Positions 20,542 through 30,669 of a stretch of DNA of 64,000 nt are shown one piece after another. Source of the stretch: Oncomelania hupensis (lineage: Eukaryota > Mollusca > Gastropoda > Littorinimorpha > Pomatiopsidae); contig CM072516.1 of the NCBI GenBank assembly GCA_036898135.1, forward strand, positions 21,420,657 through 21,484,656, read 5' to 3'. The position numbers and the translations under genes were made by a program. Each line of letters opens with the position of its first letter. Within the stretch, counting starts at the first letter, position 1. The notes beneath the pieces were generated by a model. The model did no database searches. It was not told the DNA's origin and saw only the letters and a list, made by a program, of their open reading frames with translations.

Positions 20542-22456
20542 GACGGTGTGAAAAAAGAAAAAGAACACCTCACAGGGAGCTGATGTCTACCGAAAAATCA
20601 ACAATGACATCCGAAAAGACATGCGCACAGCAAAGGAGAACTGGATAGAAGATCAATGCCAGGAAATAGAGAACAATCTGAACAAGAACAACAGCAAGAA
20701 GGCCTACCAGACTGTGAAGCGGCTGACAAGTGTTAAACAGCCCAAAGTCTCCACTATCCAAAGCAAGTCTGGCATTTGCCTTACAGAAGAACAAGAAGTC
20801 TTGGACAGATGGACAGAGTACTGCTCTGACCTTTACAACCATACACCAAATGGAGACCCATCAGTTCTAGCATGTCCCGAGAGCAGAGAAGAAGAAGAAA
20901 TCCTCCCAATTCTCCGGGAAGAAGTTGAGGCAGCAGTGCAATCGCTGAAGAAAGGGAAGTCAGCGGGAGTGGACAACATACCAGCGGAACTGCTACAAGC
21001 AGGAGGAGAAGCGATGACTGATGCTCTCACCATTATCTGTAACAAGATCTGGCAGAGTGGGGAATGGCCTACACCATGGACCCAGTCGCTTGTCATCACT
21101 CTTCCCAAAAAAGGTAACCTTCAGGAGTGTGAAAATTACCGCACCATCAGCCTCATCAGCCATCCCAGCAAGGTCCTCCTGAAAATAATACTCAACAGGT
21201 TGAAACCACAAGCTGAACAAATCATAGCTGAAGAACAAGCAGGATTCATGGCAGGGCGAAGTACCACTGAACAGATTTTCAACCTCAGAATAATCTGTGA
21301 GAAATACCTACAGCACCAACAACATCTATATCATGTGTTCATAGACTTCAAGAAGGCATTTGACCGAGTCTGGCATGCAGCTCTATGGGCAACCATGAAA
21401 GTGTACAACATCAGCCCTAAAATTATAGAAGTCATCAAAAGCCTGTATGACAAGGCTACCAGTGCAGTCCTCCATAACAGCGTCATCGGGAACTGGTTCA
21501 GAACAACAATCGGTGTGCGTCAAGGATGCCTACTCTCCCCAACACTCTTCAACATCTTCCTAGAGCGCATCATGTCAGATGCTCTTGCAGATCACGAAGG
21601 CACAGTCAGCATAGGGGGCAGAGCAATCTCCAATCTTCGTTTTGCGGATGATATTGATGGATTGGCTGGAGAGGAACAAGAACTTGAACAGCTTGTACAG
21701 AGGCTTGACACCACCTCCAGAGCTTATGGAATGGAAATAAGTGCAGAGAAGACCAAAATGATGACCAACAACACCAATGGCATCAACACGGACATCAAAG
21801 TACAAGGCCAATCCCTCAACACAGTGCACAGCTTCAAATATTTAGGAGCCATTGTGTCAGACAATGGGTCTCGACAGGAAGTCCTCTCCAGGATCGCACA
21901 AACAACTGCTGCCCTGACAAGGTTGAAGCCCATTTGGAAAGACAGAACCATCAGTCTACATTCCAAAGTAAGACTGCTGCGCTCTCTGGTCATCTCCATC
22001 TTCCTATATGCTTGCGAAGCATGGACCCTCACAGCAGATCTCCAACGAAGAATACAAAGCATGGAGATGAGGTGCTACAGAAGACTTCTGTGCATTTCCT
22101 ATACCCAACACATCACCAACGTTGAAGTCCGACAGACCATCACACAAGCCATTGGACAACACGATGACCTGCTCACAGTGGTGAAGAAACGGAAACTCCG
22201 ATGGTATGGCCACGTCACGAGATCATCAGGCCTTGCAAAGACCATTCTGCAAGGCACAGTGCAAGGAGGTAGAAGAAGGGGGAGACCGAAAAAGAGGTGG
22301 GAGGACAACATTCGAGAATGGACTGGTTTGACACTGAGCGAAGCCATGAGGGCTGCTGAGGACAGAGAAAGATGGAGTATGCTGGTTAAGCGATCATCTG
22401 TGGTGCCCCTACGACCTTCGGGTTATGGGACAGGATAGGAGGATAGGACGGTGTGA
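20542..22456 (+). mobile_element. RTE-like LINE, 5'-truncated 1.9-kb insertion with TSD (copy A)
   Basis: GACGGTGTGA occurs at 20542-20551 and again at 22447-22456, bounding an insertion of 1895 bp (20552-22446). The insert opens in frame within the coding region, carries the whole RT and C-terminal region, and ends in a GGATA-type tail directly after the stop. There is essentially no 3' UTR. The upstream endonuclease part of a full element is absent, as expected when reverse transcription stops early during target-primed integration. Confidence 0.9.
20621..22438 (+). CDS. RTE-like LINE reverse transcriptase (605 codons, copy A)
   Basis: This would reverse-transcribe its own RNA at a nicked genomic target. 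Landmarks: NTP-binding domain A VFIDFKKAFDRVWH with D242, domain B GVRQGCLLSP from G298, catalytic FADD at 341-344, and a C-terminal region with KLRWYGHV near 525-532 and GRRRGRPKKRW beyond it. That C-terminal pattern is typical of RTE-group LINEs; the exact clade is not settled. No APE endonuclease is encoded. The frame is open upstream of the first ATG to 20552, so this start is simply the first Met in a truncated frame. No stops or frameshifts are present, consistent with a young insertion. Whether it is expressed cannot be told. Confidence 0.92.
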   Translation: MRTAKENWIEDQCQEIENNLNKNNSKKAYQTVKRLTSVKQPKVSTIQSKSGICLTEEQEVLDRWTEYCSDLYNHTPNGDPSVLACPESREEEEILPILREEVEAAVQSLKKGKSAGVDNIPAELLQAGGEAMTDALTIICNKIWQSGEWPTPWTQSLVITLPKKGNLQECENYRTISLISHPSKVLLKIILNRLKPQAEQIIAEEQAGFMAGRSTTEQIFNLRIICEKYLQHQQHLYHVFIDFKKAFDRVWHAALWATMKVYNISPKIIEVIKSLYDKATSAVLHNSVIGNWFRTTIGVRQGCLLSPTLFNIFLERIMSDALADHEGTVSIGGRAISNLRFADDIDGLAGEEQELEQLVQRLDTTSRAYGMEISAEKTKMMTNNTNGINTDIKVQGQSLNTVHSFKYLGAIVSDNGSRQEVLSRIAQTTAALTRLKPIWKDRTISLHSKVRLLRSLVISIFLYACEAWTLTADLQRRIQSMEMRCYRRLLCISYTQHITNVEVRQTITQAIGQHDDLLTVVKKRKLRWYGHVTRSSGLAKTILQGTVQGGRRRGRPKKRWEDNIREWTGLTLSEAMRAAEDRERWSMLVKRSSVVPLRPSGYGTG

Positions 22457-22554
22457 TGACTGTCGTGAAACTCTACATACATTATTTTAACACACTTACC
22501 ATCATTTTGACATTATTTTGACATTTTGCCATTTTTGGAAGCTATCCCTAACCC

Positions 22555-22697
22555 TAACCTTAACCCAAACCCGTAACGTAACCCTAAGCCTCACACAGCC
22601 CTGACCCTAACGGAACACTATTTTGACGTCAAAATAACGGGGTCCGTCAAAAGAAAGTACGTAGAGTTTCAAGTGTATGTCAGAGTAACGTCGTTTC
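22555..22697 (+). repeat. Dispersed repeat family, member 2, with CCCTAA-like block and palindrome
   Basis: Degenerate CCCTAA repeats (22555-22612) are followed by GGAACACT, the perfect 16-bp palindrome ATTTTGACGTCAAAAT (22620-22635), GGGGTCCGTCAAAAG, GTACGTA and AACGTCGTTTCT. Blocks and order match 5201-5311. The telomere-like part therefore probably belongs to this element rather than being a fossil telomere. B counterpart about 52236-52378. Confidence 0.6.
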
Positions 22698-22704
22698 TAC
22701 CTAG

Positions 22705-22790
22705 CCACACGCGCGCGCGCACCCACACACACTCACACACACACGCACACACACACACGCACACACACACACACACATACAAATGTTATT
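22705..22790. repeat. (CG)n/(CA)n microsatellite
   Basis: A short CGCGCG stretch passes into CA repeats. B counterpart about 52386-52460, shorter. Confidence 0.9.
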
Positions 22791-23104
22791 GTTCTAAGGC
22801 ATTTATAATTATCCTTGTTACTATATTAAGTGATAAGGACATACTTTCCTTTTTAAACAACAATCCTATCCTAATACAACTACTCCGCTGCTATTTTCAG
22901 CACCATTTGTGGTACTTCCTATTAATAAACAACAGCCACAGGGCGCGAATTCTGCTTAGCCTCACACTGCATCCGCCATCGTATAGTTTACGATAGTTAT
23001 GCCTCCTCTCCCACCCCCCACCCCATCACCACCACCGCCACAACCACAACCACTAACACCACAACCGCCATCAACACCAGCAGCGCTTACAACTTCACTC
23101 TCCA

Positions 23105-23137
23105 GCTAGTTTCAACCCTTCGCAGCGAAGGGACTAG
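23105..23137. repeat. Short perfect hairpin
   Basis: CCCTTCGC and GCGAAGGG (23116-23132) pair perfectly around a single base, with an outer CTAGT/ACTAG pair interrupted by a 5-base bulge. Preceded by a CCA/CAC-rich tract. B counterpart about 52786-52818. No known terminator or RNA family is implied. Confidence 0.6.
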
Positions 23138-23540
23138 AGCAAGCGAAAAGTTTTCTGGCCCGGTCACAAAGTTGCGTTGTAGTTTCAGCGGGCTTCCCTA
23201 CTCAACAGTTCGCCAGCGTACTTTTTACTACTACAAGCGAAAAGCTGACAGTTGATGTGTGTGCGTGTGCTCGCGTGGTTTGTGTTATAGTGTTTGTTAT
23301 TTTTTTTCCAAATGGTTTGGCGTGGTGGTTACTAAACCTTTTTTGTTTTTTGGTGTGCTCCTTTGTGGCTATTATCTGTTTTACTGTGTGCTTCAGCGTT
23401 ATTTGTGAAATTTGAAACAACAAACGAAGAGCTTGCATTGGAGTGTAGGAAAAATCGTAGAGAGTTAAAAAAGGAAAACTCGCCAAAGCTCTACAAGTGC
23501 GAAGGGGACAAAACTCCGGAGTAAACAGCTAGATGTGCAA
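23138..23540. other. Unassigned stretch
   Basis: No gene recognised. Short ORFs on both strands have no domains and change slightly between A and B. Confidence 0.4.
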
Positions 23541-23559
23541 AAGGAAGGAAGGAGAGAGA

Positions 23560-23570
23560 GAGAGAGATAT

Positions 23571-23649
<79 letters not shown>

Positions 23650-23995
23650 GTGACTGTGTGACTACGTGAAGGGGGCGTTGAATGTAGGCCTATATGAGTG
23701 TGATTACACAGATTTGTGTGCCTGCATGCGTTTGTTTGTCTCTTTCTATGTATGTGTGTGCAGTGTGTGTAGGTGTGTGCACATGGGAGTAGAGAGCGAG
23801 AGAGAGAGAGAGGGAGAGAGAGAGAGGGAGAGAGAGAGAGTATGTGACTGTGTGACTACGTGAAGGGGGCGTTGAATGTAGGCCTGTGTGAGTGTGATTA
23901 CACAGATTTGTGTGCCTGCATGCGTTTGTTTGTCTCTTTCTCTGTATGTGTGTGCAGTGTGTGTAGGTGTGTGCACATGTATGGGAGTAAACCTG
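23560..23995. repeat. (GA)n tract and two-copy ~194-bp tandem repeat
   Basis: After a GA tract (23560-23646), a unit beginning TATGTGACTGTGTGACTACG at 23647 is repeated at 23841 with few changes. Each unit includes TTGTGTGCCTGCATGCG and a further GA tract. The second unit is followed by unrelated sequence. B counterpart about 53240-53675. Confidence 0.88.
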
Positions 23996-24203
23996 ACGTC
24001 ACACTGTCCTTGAGACCTTCGGAAATTAAAAGAGAGAGAGAGCGTGGGGGTGGGGGGTGGGGGAAGGGGGATCGGAGGCATACTCGACAGACTCAGACAT
24101 TTTGTAATCACCACAGGATACAGATTTTAGGCGGTATCCTAATCTTACAATCGTTCCTCGTATCATTCACACTCACATTCTGCGATTTTCAGTCAAGTAT
24201 GCC

Positions 24204-24335
<132 letters not shown>

Positions 24336-24439
24336 TTTATGTTAAAATTAGATAACCGGAGATATAAAGGACGAGAACAGAGACATGCAGGCAGAGACAA
24401 TCCGAGTGTCGCAGAAGGACGATCACTCAACGATTCACG

Positions 24440-24700
24440 TTGGTGAATACTCAGCGCTTCCTGTTGAAATTAGCCTACTCAATGGTTCTTATTAATGAAA
24501 TTAGCCTATTGCATAAATCATGTGGAAATTAGCCTACTCAACGCTTCTTGAAATTATGGCCTACTCAGTGGTTCAGGTTGAAATTGGCCGACTGAACTGA
24601 TCATGTTGACATTAACCTACTCGACTCGTGTTAAAATTACCCTAATGAATTGTTCATGCTTGCATTAGCCCACTCAACATAACAGTGTTGAATCATTTCC
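24440..24700. repeat. Diverged minisatellite based on GAAATTAGCCTACTCAA
   Basis: At least seven imperfect units of about 30-40 bp, each with AATTAGCC or a variant and CTACTCAAC/CTACTCAGT. B counterpart about 54130-54385. Confidence 0.75.
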
Positions 24701-24732
24701 CAGCAGTCTAAGTCAATTAGGGCTGATCCTAT

Positions 24733-24905
24733 TTTGCATGTCCCACTGAAACGTCTGTTTTCTATAATAAGTATATTAGTTTACGCTGCAATTCCCACAG
24801 CCAGTTTACTATGTCGGCCGGAGTATACTTTTGCGATGTCCCAGTAAGAAGTCCGTTTACCATGAAGACCGAGTAAGGATATATACTTTGCAAAGTCCCA
24901 ATAGA
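24733..24905. repeat. Diverged ~50-bp tandem repeat
   Basis: The phrase TTGC..GTCCCA..GAA recurs at about 24735, 24785, 24832 and 24888, each followed by a variant of GTCCGTTTACCATG and a TATA-rich stretch. B counterpart about 54426-54598. Confidence 0.6.
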
Positions 24906-25047
24906 AATGGAGACAGAAAAAAACAAGTAAGGTTACTACTATTTAGGTACTGTACTGTACACGTCTCGACCTATAGCGAGATACGTTATACTGATAGCGA
25001 CGACTCTCGTTTCTGTGTTTAAAGGCCTTCACACTGAAGAACTGTTG

Positions 25048-25134
25048 TTGATCGCTTTCTTCACTCACTCGCTCACTTCTCTCTACTCGATTTGACGAGG
25101 ATAGACGAGAGAAGTGACATAGTGGAACGATCAA
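25048..25134. repeat. Long imperfect hairpin
   Basis: Outer arms TTGATCG/CGATCAA and inner arms CACTTCTCTC/GAGAGAAGTG pair across 87 bp with internal mismatches. In B the inner arm has one inserted T, which weakens it. Confidence 0.4.
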
Positions 25135-25204
25135 GTGTAGGAAAACAAAGGAAGCCGTAGTGATCTGTAAGCAGAAGAGAATAGAGAGAGAGAAAGATGT
25201 GTGT

Positions 25205-25375
25205 AGAAGCCTACGATAGGTATATGTATAGGCCTAAAATTGCTACGTATATAGAGCTAAAATTGCTATGCTCAGAGACCTAAGATAGCTGTGTGCATAG
25301 CTTTAAGATATGTGCACAGGCTCAAGCCAGCTCTGTGAATAGGCCTTAGACAGCTATACGTTCTGTTAGCCAAGT
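25205..25375. repeat. Diverged ~30-bp tandem repeat based on ATAGGCCTAAAATTGCTA
   Basis: Five or so imperfect units in which a CCTAA/CTTAA-like core is followed by ATTGCTA/ATAGCT and a GTG/TAT stretch. B counterpart about 54897-55067. Confidence 0.55.
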
Positions 25376-26000
25376 AGAGTTACGCGTTTCTATTGATTTG
25401 TAAGCAAAGAAATCAAGGCCAGAGCTAAGACTTTAATGAAATTGCTTCTCGATTATATATGAGACCTTAAGTGATCTCTGTGTATGTACTGTAAATGGTG
25501 ACTGAGTGTATGAATGAACGAACAAGTTATACGTTCCACGGAATATGATATGCCAACAGAGATTATGGATAGGCTTTGTGTGTGCTATAAATAGTTGAAC
25601 GTTTCAAGGGATCTTTTAAACGGAAAGAAAGCACTGTTATTTCCTGGTTATTTAACAAAAAGATGTAACTGTAAATAGGGATTTTTAGGTCCTCTATATT
25701 TAATAATGTATGAAGTGGTTTCTATAAAGAGACGAAGAGATCGTCAAGGTTTTCTTCTAGAAAGCAACAACAAAAAATATACGTTCAAATGCTGAGCAAT
25801 ATGAGCGAATAGCTAAAGGCCTATATAATATTTATGTAAACGTTTCAAAGTATTTGTAAGCATAAACAACTTGAGAAAAGATATCTTAGCTTACTATATC
25901 ACAGAATGTATTATTCTTTCAAGAAAACAGAACGAACAGTTTGTTTTTACTTTATATAGGCTACAGTTTTTAAGAGATTTATTAGACAAATATGGCGATG
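25376..26000. other. Unassigned AT-rich stretch up to the gap
   Basis: No gene or repeat recognised. Sequence stops at the N run; B shows how it would continue (55693 onward). Confidence 0.5.
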
Positions 26001-26500
26001 NNNNNNNNNNNNNNNNNNNNNNNNNNNNNNNNNNNNNNNNNNNNNNNNNNNNNNNNNNNNNNNNNNNNNNNNNNNNNNNNNNNNNNNNNNNNNNNNNNNN
26101 NNNNNNNNNNNNNNNNNNNNNNNNNNNNNNNNNNNNNNNNNNNNNNNNNNNNNNNNNNNNNNNNNNNNNNNNNNNNNNNNNNNNNNNNNNNNNNNNNNNN
26201 NNNNNNNNNNNNNNNNNNNNNNNNNNNNNNNNNNNNNNNNNNNNNNNNNNNNNNNNNNNNNNNNNNNNNNNNNNNNNNNNNNNNNNNNNNNNNNNNNNNN
26301 NNNNNNNNNNNNNNNNNNNNNNNNNNNNNNNNNNNNNNNNNNNNNNNNNNNNNNNNNNNNNNNNNNNNNNNNNNNNNNNNNNNNNNNNNNNNNNNNNNNN
26401 NNNNNNNNNNNNNNNNNNNNNNNNNNNNNNNNNNNNNNNNNNNNNNNNNNNNNNNNNNNNNNNNNNNNNNNNNNNNNNNNNNNNNNNNNNNNNNNNNNNN
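26001..26500. other. Assembly gap, exactly 500 N
   Basis: An uninterrupted run of 500 undetermined bases. The round number suggests a fixed-size scaffolding placeholder rather than a measured gap. Translations crossing it are meaningless. Confidence 0.97.
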
Positions 26501-26511
26501 CTGATACAATC

Positions 26512-26514
26512 TAT

Positions 26515-26592
<78 letters not shown>

Positions 26593-26612
26593 GTCTGTCT
26601 GTCTGTCTGTCT
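26512..26612. repeat. (CTAT)n then (CTGT)n microsatellite
   Basis: About 20 CTAT units then five CTGT units, immediately after the gap. A long tetranucleotide repeat may be why assembly broke here. Confidence 0.95.
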
Positions 26613-26904
26613 TATAATATATACCCTTTTTTATATATAAATACACACACATACACTCACACACGCACACACAGTTCATCCGTGCTATATTTGCCAATAA
26701 TTCTAATTCTAAACATTAACTTATATAATTTGTTGGTGTTGAAGAACGAGAAGTGGGGTGTTGCTTCGCTTTTATTTACAAATAATAATAATACAAGACG
26801 TCTGGTGATGTGATTATATAATCAATGATCATCATTGTTTTCTTCTGTTTTCATCAGATTGCCGCGCTTTGAATACGATTGAAGAAAAAGCGTGTGATAG
26901 CATC

Positions 26905-26945
26905 CAGCATCATCATCATCATCATCATTAGTAGTAGTAGTTGTT

Positions 26946-26983
<38 letters not shown>

Positions 26984-26985
26984 TA

Positions 26986-27029
<44 letters not shown>

Positions 27030-27030
27030 T
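26905..27030. repeat. (CAT)n and (TAG)n microsatellites
   Basis: A short CAT tract followed by a long TAG/GTA tract with a few interruptions. Confidence 0.95.
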
Positions 27031-27041
27031 CATATTCCTTT

Positions 27042-27310
27042 TGTTGTGTACATTCTTAAGATTAAGACTCTCTTAATTTGTTTGGTTGTGTACATTCTTA
27101 AGATTAGGACTCAGCTTCTTTTGTAGAATTCTTAAGATTAAGCGTCATCTTCATTTTGTTTGGCTGTGTACATTCTTAAGAAGACTCATCTTAATTTATT
27201 TGGTTTTATGAATTCTTAAGATTCAGACTCATCTTCATTTGGTTGTGTAAATGCTTAGGATTAAGGCTCATCTTGCTTTGTTTGGTTGTGTAAATTCTTA
27301 AGTAGACTCG
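27042..27310. repeat. Seven-unit ~41-bp minisatellite
   Basis: Units starting with TTGTGTACATTCTTAAGATT or variants occur at about 27042, 27085, 27121, 27165, 27204, 27243 and 27286, each continuing to a CTCATCTT and TTTGG stretch. Present only once in the window, between the gap and copy B. Confidence 0.85.
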
Positions 27311-27654
27311 TGGTCATGTTGCAGTTTTTTTTGATGGGATTAGTTCGTTGTACTATTGTTAAATAGTTCATCTAAATGTCATGCTGTTTGGCTTTTTTCT
27401 GTGACCATTTATATTGTTGCATAACTTATTTACGACCTTCTCTGCCCTGTTGATAGTTTGAATAGAACCAAGCAAACAGACTAGTTACGAGAAAATTTTG
27501 TTTTTAATATTAACTTTAAAAAAAATTCTTCACATGACTTTGTCTGAAGAGAACTGATGAAGAAACGCGAATTTAAGAAACAAAATCCGTGTTAGGTGGT
27601 TTGTGTGTGCTTGTATTTGTGTACGTTTCAGCGTGTGTGTGTGTTTCTGTGTGT

Positions 27655-27699
<45 letters not shown>

Positions 27700-28140
27700 T
27701 CGGTTTGCGTGTGGGTGTGGGGAATGGGTGTGTGCCGTATCGTAGTCTATCCTATTTATGATACAGTGACACAAGTTATTGAGATAATTAGCTAAATAAT
27801 TATATTGTTTACGTTTCACGTTGTTTCGTTTGTGTGTATATGGTATCATATCTTTTCGATCTAGTTTGTTTCTTCTTTTTGGTATGCTTGTATTCCTCAG
27901 TAAACACGTCGTTCATTAATGCCATAGTTCGCGATGACATGCACGCGATAGTGCAGAAAATTGAATTAATTATAAAAACAATTCGTCTTCGCCATGAACA
28001 GGCTCACGGTGTAACATTTCCTTTTTTATTTTACGACAGGGTGGAGTCTAAGATCGACAGACAGAAAACTGGAGTAAGAAAGAAGAACGAGAAGAAGGAG
28101 CTATATCGAAAGTGTTTAAGGAAGAATAGGAAAATAAAAA
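27311..28140. other. Unassigned stretch with GT repeat
   Basis: A GT tract occupies about 27630-27705. An ORF at 27834-28385 begins with a hydrophobic segment but soon becomes basic and then His/Thr repeat. I do not support it as a gene. Confidence 0.45.
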
Positions 28141-28142
28141 GT

Positions 28143-28332
28143 AGATACGCACACACACACTCACATACACACACACACGCACAAAACAAACACGCACACA
28201 CACACCCACACAAACGTGTACACACACGCACGCATGCGCACACACACACACACACACACACGCGTATACCCACAAATGCCCGCATATACCCAAACGCCCA
28301 CACACACACACACACACCTACACACACACACA
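28143..28332. repeat. (CA)n-rich tract
   Basis: CA and CGCA repeats with interruptions, just upstream of the SINE. Confidence 0.92.
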
Positions 28333-28361
28333 TTCAGTTTAGTTCTGTGCTGCTAATACAT

Positions 28362-28686
28362 GTGCGTTGTGGCCAAGTGGGCTAAGGCGGGACTAACTTG
28401 TCTTGTCCACAGGCCAGAAACCAATGGCGCCTAACAGGTGTGGGTTCGACCCAGCATCTGGGCGTTATGTTTCTCCGAACATTATTTACTTTCCACTCGG
28501 GCAACGTCTTGGGGGGGTTTTCTCCGGGTACTCGTGTTTGCTCCCCCAGCAAAAAATTTCAAAAAATCACAACTAATGTTAGGTAGGTTGGGTTTGGGCG
28601 CGCCACAGGCTGCGACTACGCTTTCCCCAGGGGAGGCGGCCCAGAATTTCCCTATGGAAAAGGGACAATAAGGTAAATTAAAAAAA
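28362..28686 (+). mobile_element. tRNA-Leu/Ser-type SINE
   Basis: The head carries an RNA polymerase III A box, TGGCCAAGTGGG (28370-28381), and B box, GGTTCGACCC (28442-28451), with a long spacing like class II (Leu/Ser) tRNAs. The T-arm TGGGTTCGACCCA folds, but the acceptor ends do not pair, so it is not a working tRNA. The body includes GGTTTTCTCCGGGTACTC, a core seen in SINEs of many animals, and a GC-rich tail segment. It ends in TTAAAAAAA. It is non-coding and would depend on a LINE for movement. Confidence 0.8.
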
Positions 28687-29365
28687 TGTATGTTGTTTTT
28701 TTAAATGACACTTTGAAACGGGAGGCGTTAGTATAAAGAGAAAACGTGAAGAGTTTAAGGACACATTGAGTGGGGGCTGGGGGTGGGTGAATGGAAAACC
28801 GAGAAAATGACACTAGTACAAACACACCTAGGCAGCGCATTGATGTGCATAATACTAGGCTATTAATAGTCTATCCCTAGTTTGTTTATTCTCTACAAAT
28901 AAAATGTCAGATCTACCAGACGGCCCCACCACGCTGGTGTGTCGCTGAACTGCTTCATAACTTGTCGTTGGTGGTGATGGTGGTGGTGTCCTGTTTGTTT
29001 CTTTTCTTTCTTTCTTTCTTTCTTTTTTTCTTCTTTCTTTTTCTTCGTATATTGTTTTCATTGGGGAAAAAAAAGAAGAATGGTAGATGCAAATAATAAA
29101 AAAAAAAAAAAAAAAGTCAAATTATGACATACTCCTTATTTCGTTTGCTTTGGTCATTTTCGGTTATCAATAGCGTTTTTCATTTCAACTTCAGCCCACT
29201 TGGAATGCTGTAGCATTGAAATCCTTTGCGAAGGTTAACACTGTAGCATTATGGAATCCCATAAAGTAAAGTTCCATTGAATGTTTGAGCGTAGAGCAAT
29301 TTAGTCCGTCATAAGATACACCAGTGCTGAAATTTCAAACAAAATAATTCTCCCAAGCCCCCAAA
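28687..29365. other. Unassigned stretch with (TTTC)n and A run
   Basis: A TTTC tract lies at about 28995-29045 and a run of 15 or more A at 29098-29115. Two imperfect copies of TGGAATGCTGTAGCATT-like sequence lie near 29200-29265. This segment immediately precedes copy B, so it should match whatever lies left of position 1 if the duplication is an assembly artefact. Confidence 0.5.
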
Positions 29366-29436
29366 CAGGTAATGAGTAACTGGTCACAATATATAAATAA
29401 ATGCTGAAACGTAGGCAGTGTATTTGCTTTATTACC

Positions 29437-29534
<98 letters not shown>

Positions 29535-29535
29535 C

Positions 29536-29581
29536 AGTACAACTTATGTTAATCTGATGAATAAAATTTGATACAACAACA
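29536..29581 (+). mobile_element. 46-bp retroposon-like unit (copy B)
   Basis: Same unit and same flanking TCTCTTTCTTTC as at 200-245. Confidence 0.6.
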
Positions 29582-30030
29582 TCTCTTTCTTTCTCTCTCT
29601 CTCTCTCTCTCTCTCCTTTAAACCCGTTCTTCTTCTTCTCTCCCACACACCACCCCACCCTTCCAGTTCGTAATCCTATTGTTCTTTACCGCATTCAGCC
29701 CCTTGTCATTCGTTCAGGGGGTCTTCGTCAGTTTTACGATGCGGAGATGTCGAGGTTTTATTTCCTCACTTAAGAGCACAAGGGACGGTTAAGCCACAAA
29801 AGTTGGTTTTAATATTTTCTTATAAAGCTCAAACTCCTTCAGTACAAACCAGACTGCAGTATTTGATGCAGTCCAGGCCAGTTTCAAGTTCAGAACCGTA
29901 CAGCGGTGAGCGGGCTCAGACAACATGAAGTCTATTACTAAAGCTGAGTAAGACTCATCCCGTACATTAATGCGTTTTGAACTAGGATCACTTTTTGTTG
30001 TCGTCGTTATTGTCTATGACAATTTGTTTA

Positions 30031-30253
30031 AGACCGCCCTGTGTATCAAACCCCTGGAATTTGGACTTAACCTGGGTGAGTTGGGGTGGAGAGGGGAGGG
30101 AATGGGGAATCATTGCTGACAACTTTTGTTGTTACCGTTTTATTTGTTTGTTGAGTTTTATACTGGGAAGGCTGTAATTGTCTAGGAAAATCGAGTAGGA
30201 GCGCCGATACCTCTCATCTCAGACTCACCTGTTGAATTAGAAATGCACCTTTC

Positions 30254-30295
<42 letters not shown>

Positions 30296-30305
30296 ACTCA
30301 CTCAC

Positions 30306-30347
<42 letters not shown>

Positions 30348-30358
30348 TATTTTATTTT
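30031..30358. other. 328-bp block present only in copy B
   Basis: The flanking sequence is continuous in copy A (near 690-700), so this block was either inserted in B or lost from A. It begins AGACCGCCCTGTGTATCAAA and ends with CT/CACT microsatellite tracts (30258-30345) followed by TTATTTTATTTTA. TTTGTTTA occurs just before and just after it, which fits deletion or insertion at short direct repeats. Confidence 0.8.
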
Positions 30359-30565
30359 AGTTTGTTTACAGAACAGTAATTCAGGTTGAAGATTTAATTA
30401 ATATACCGCACATGCCCGCTGGAACAATAAATACAATTCCAGAGGGTAGGTGCTGCATTTCTGAAGGACCTGTACCCAGATCGCTTCTTCTCAGTGCCCT
30501 CTTATTAGGCACTACCAACCTTGAAATTAATCAATTAATTAATTAATTAATTAAATAATTAATTA

Positions 30566-30669
<104 letters not shown>

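Noticed and set aside
22555..22612. Chromosome end or fusion point marked by CCCTAA repeats
   Set aside because: The block is short and degenerate and belongs to a dispersed repeat found again at 5201.
27834..28385. 183-codon ORF with a hydrophobic start resembling a signal peptide
   Set aside because: The second half is CA-repeat encoded His/Thr and the first half has no domain. No splice or promoter support.
28362..28460. Functional tRNA gene
   Set aside because: A and B boxes and a T-arm are present, but the acceptor ends do not pair and SINE body sequence follows, so it was called a SINE.
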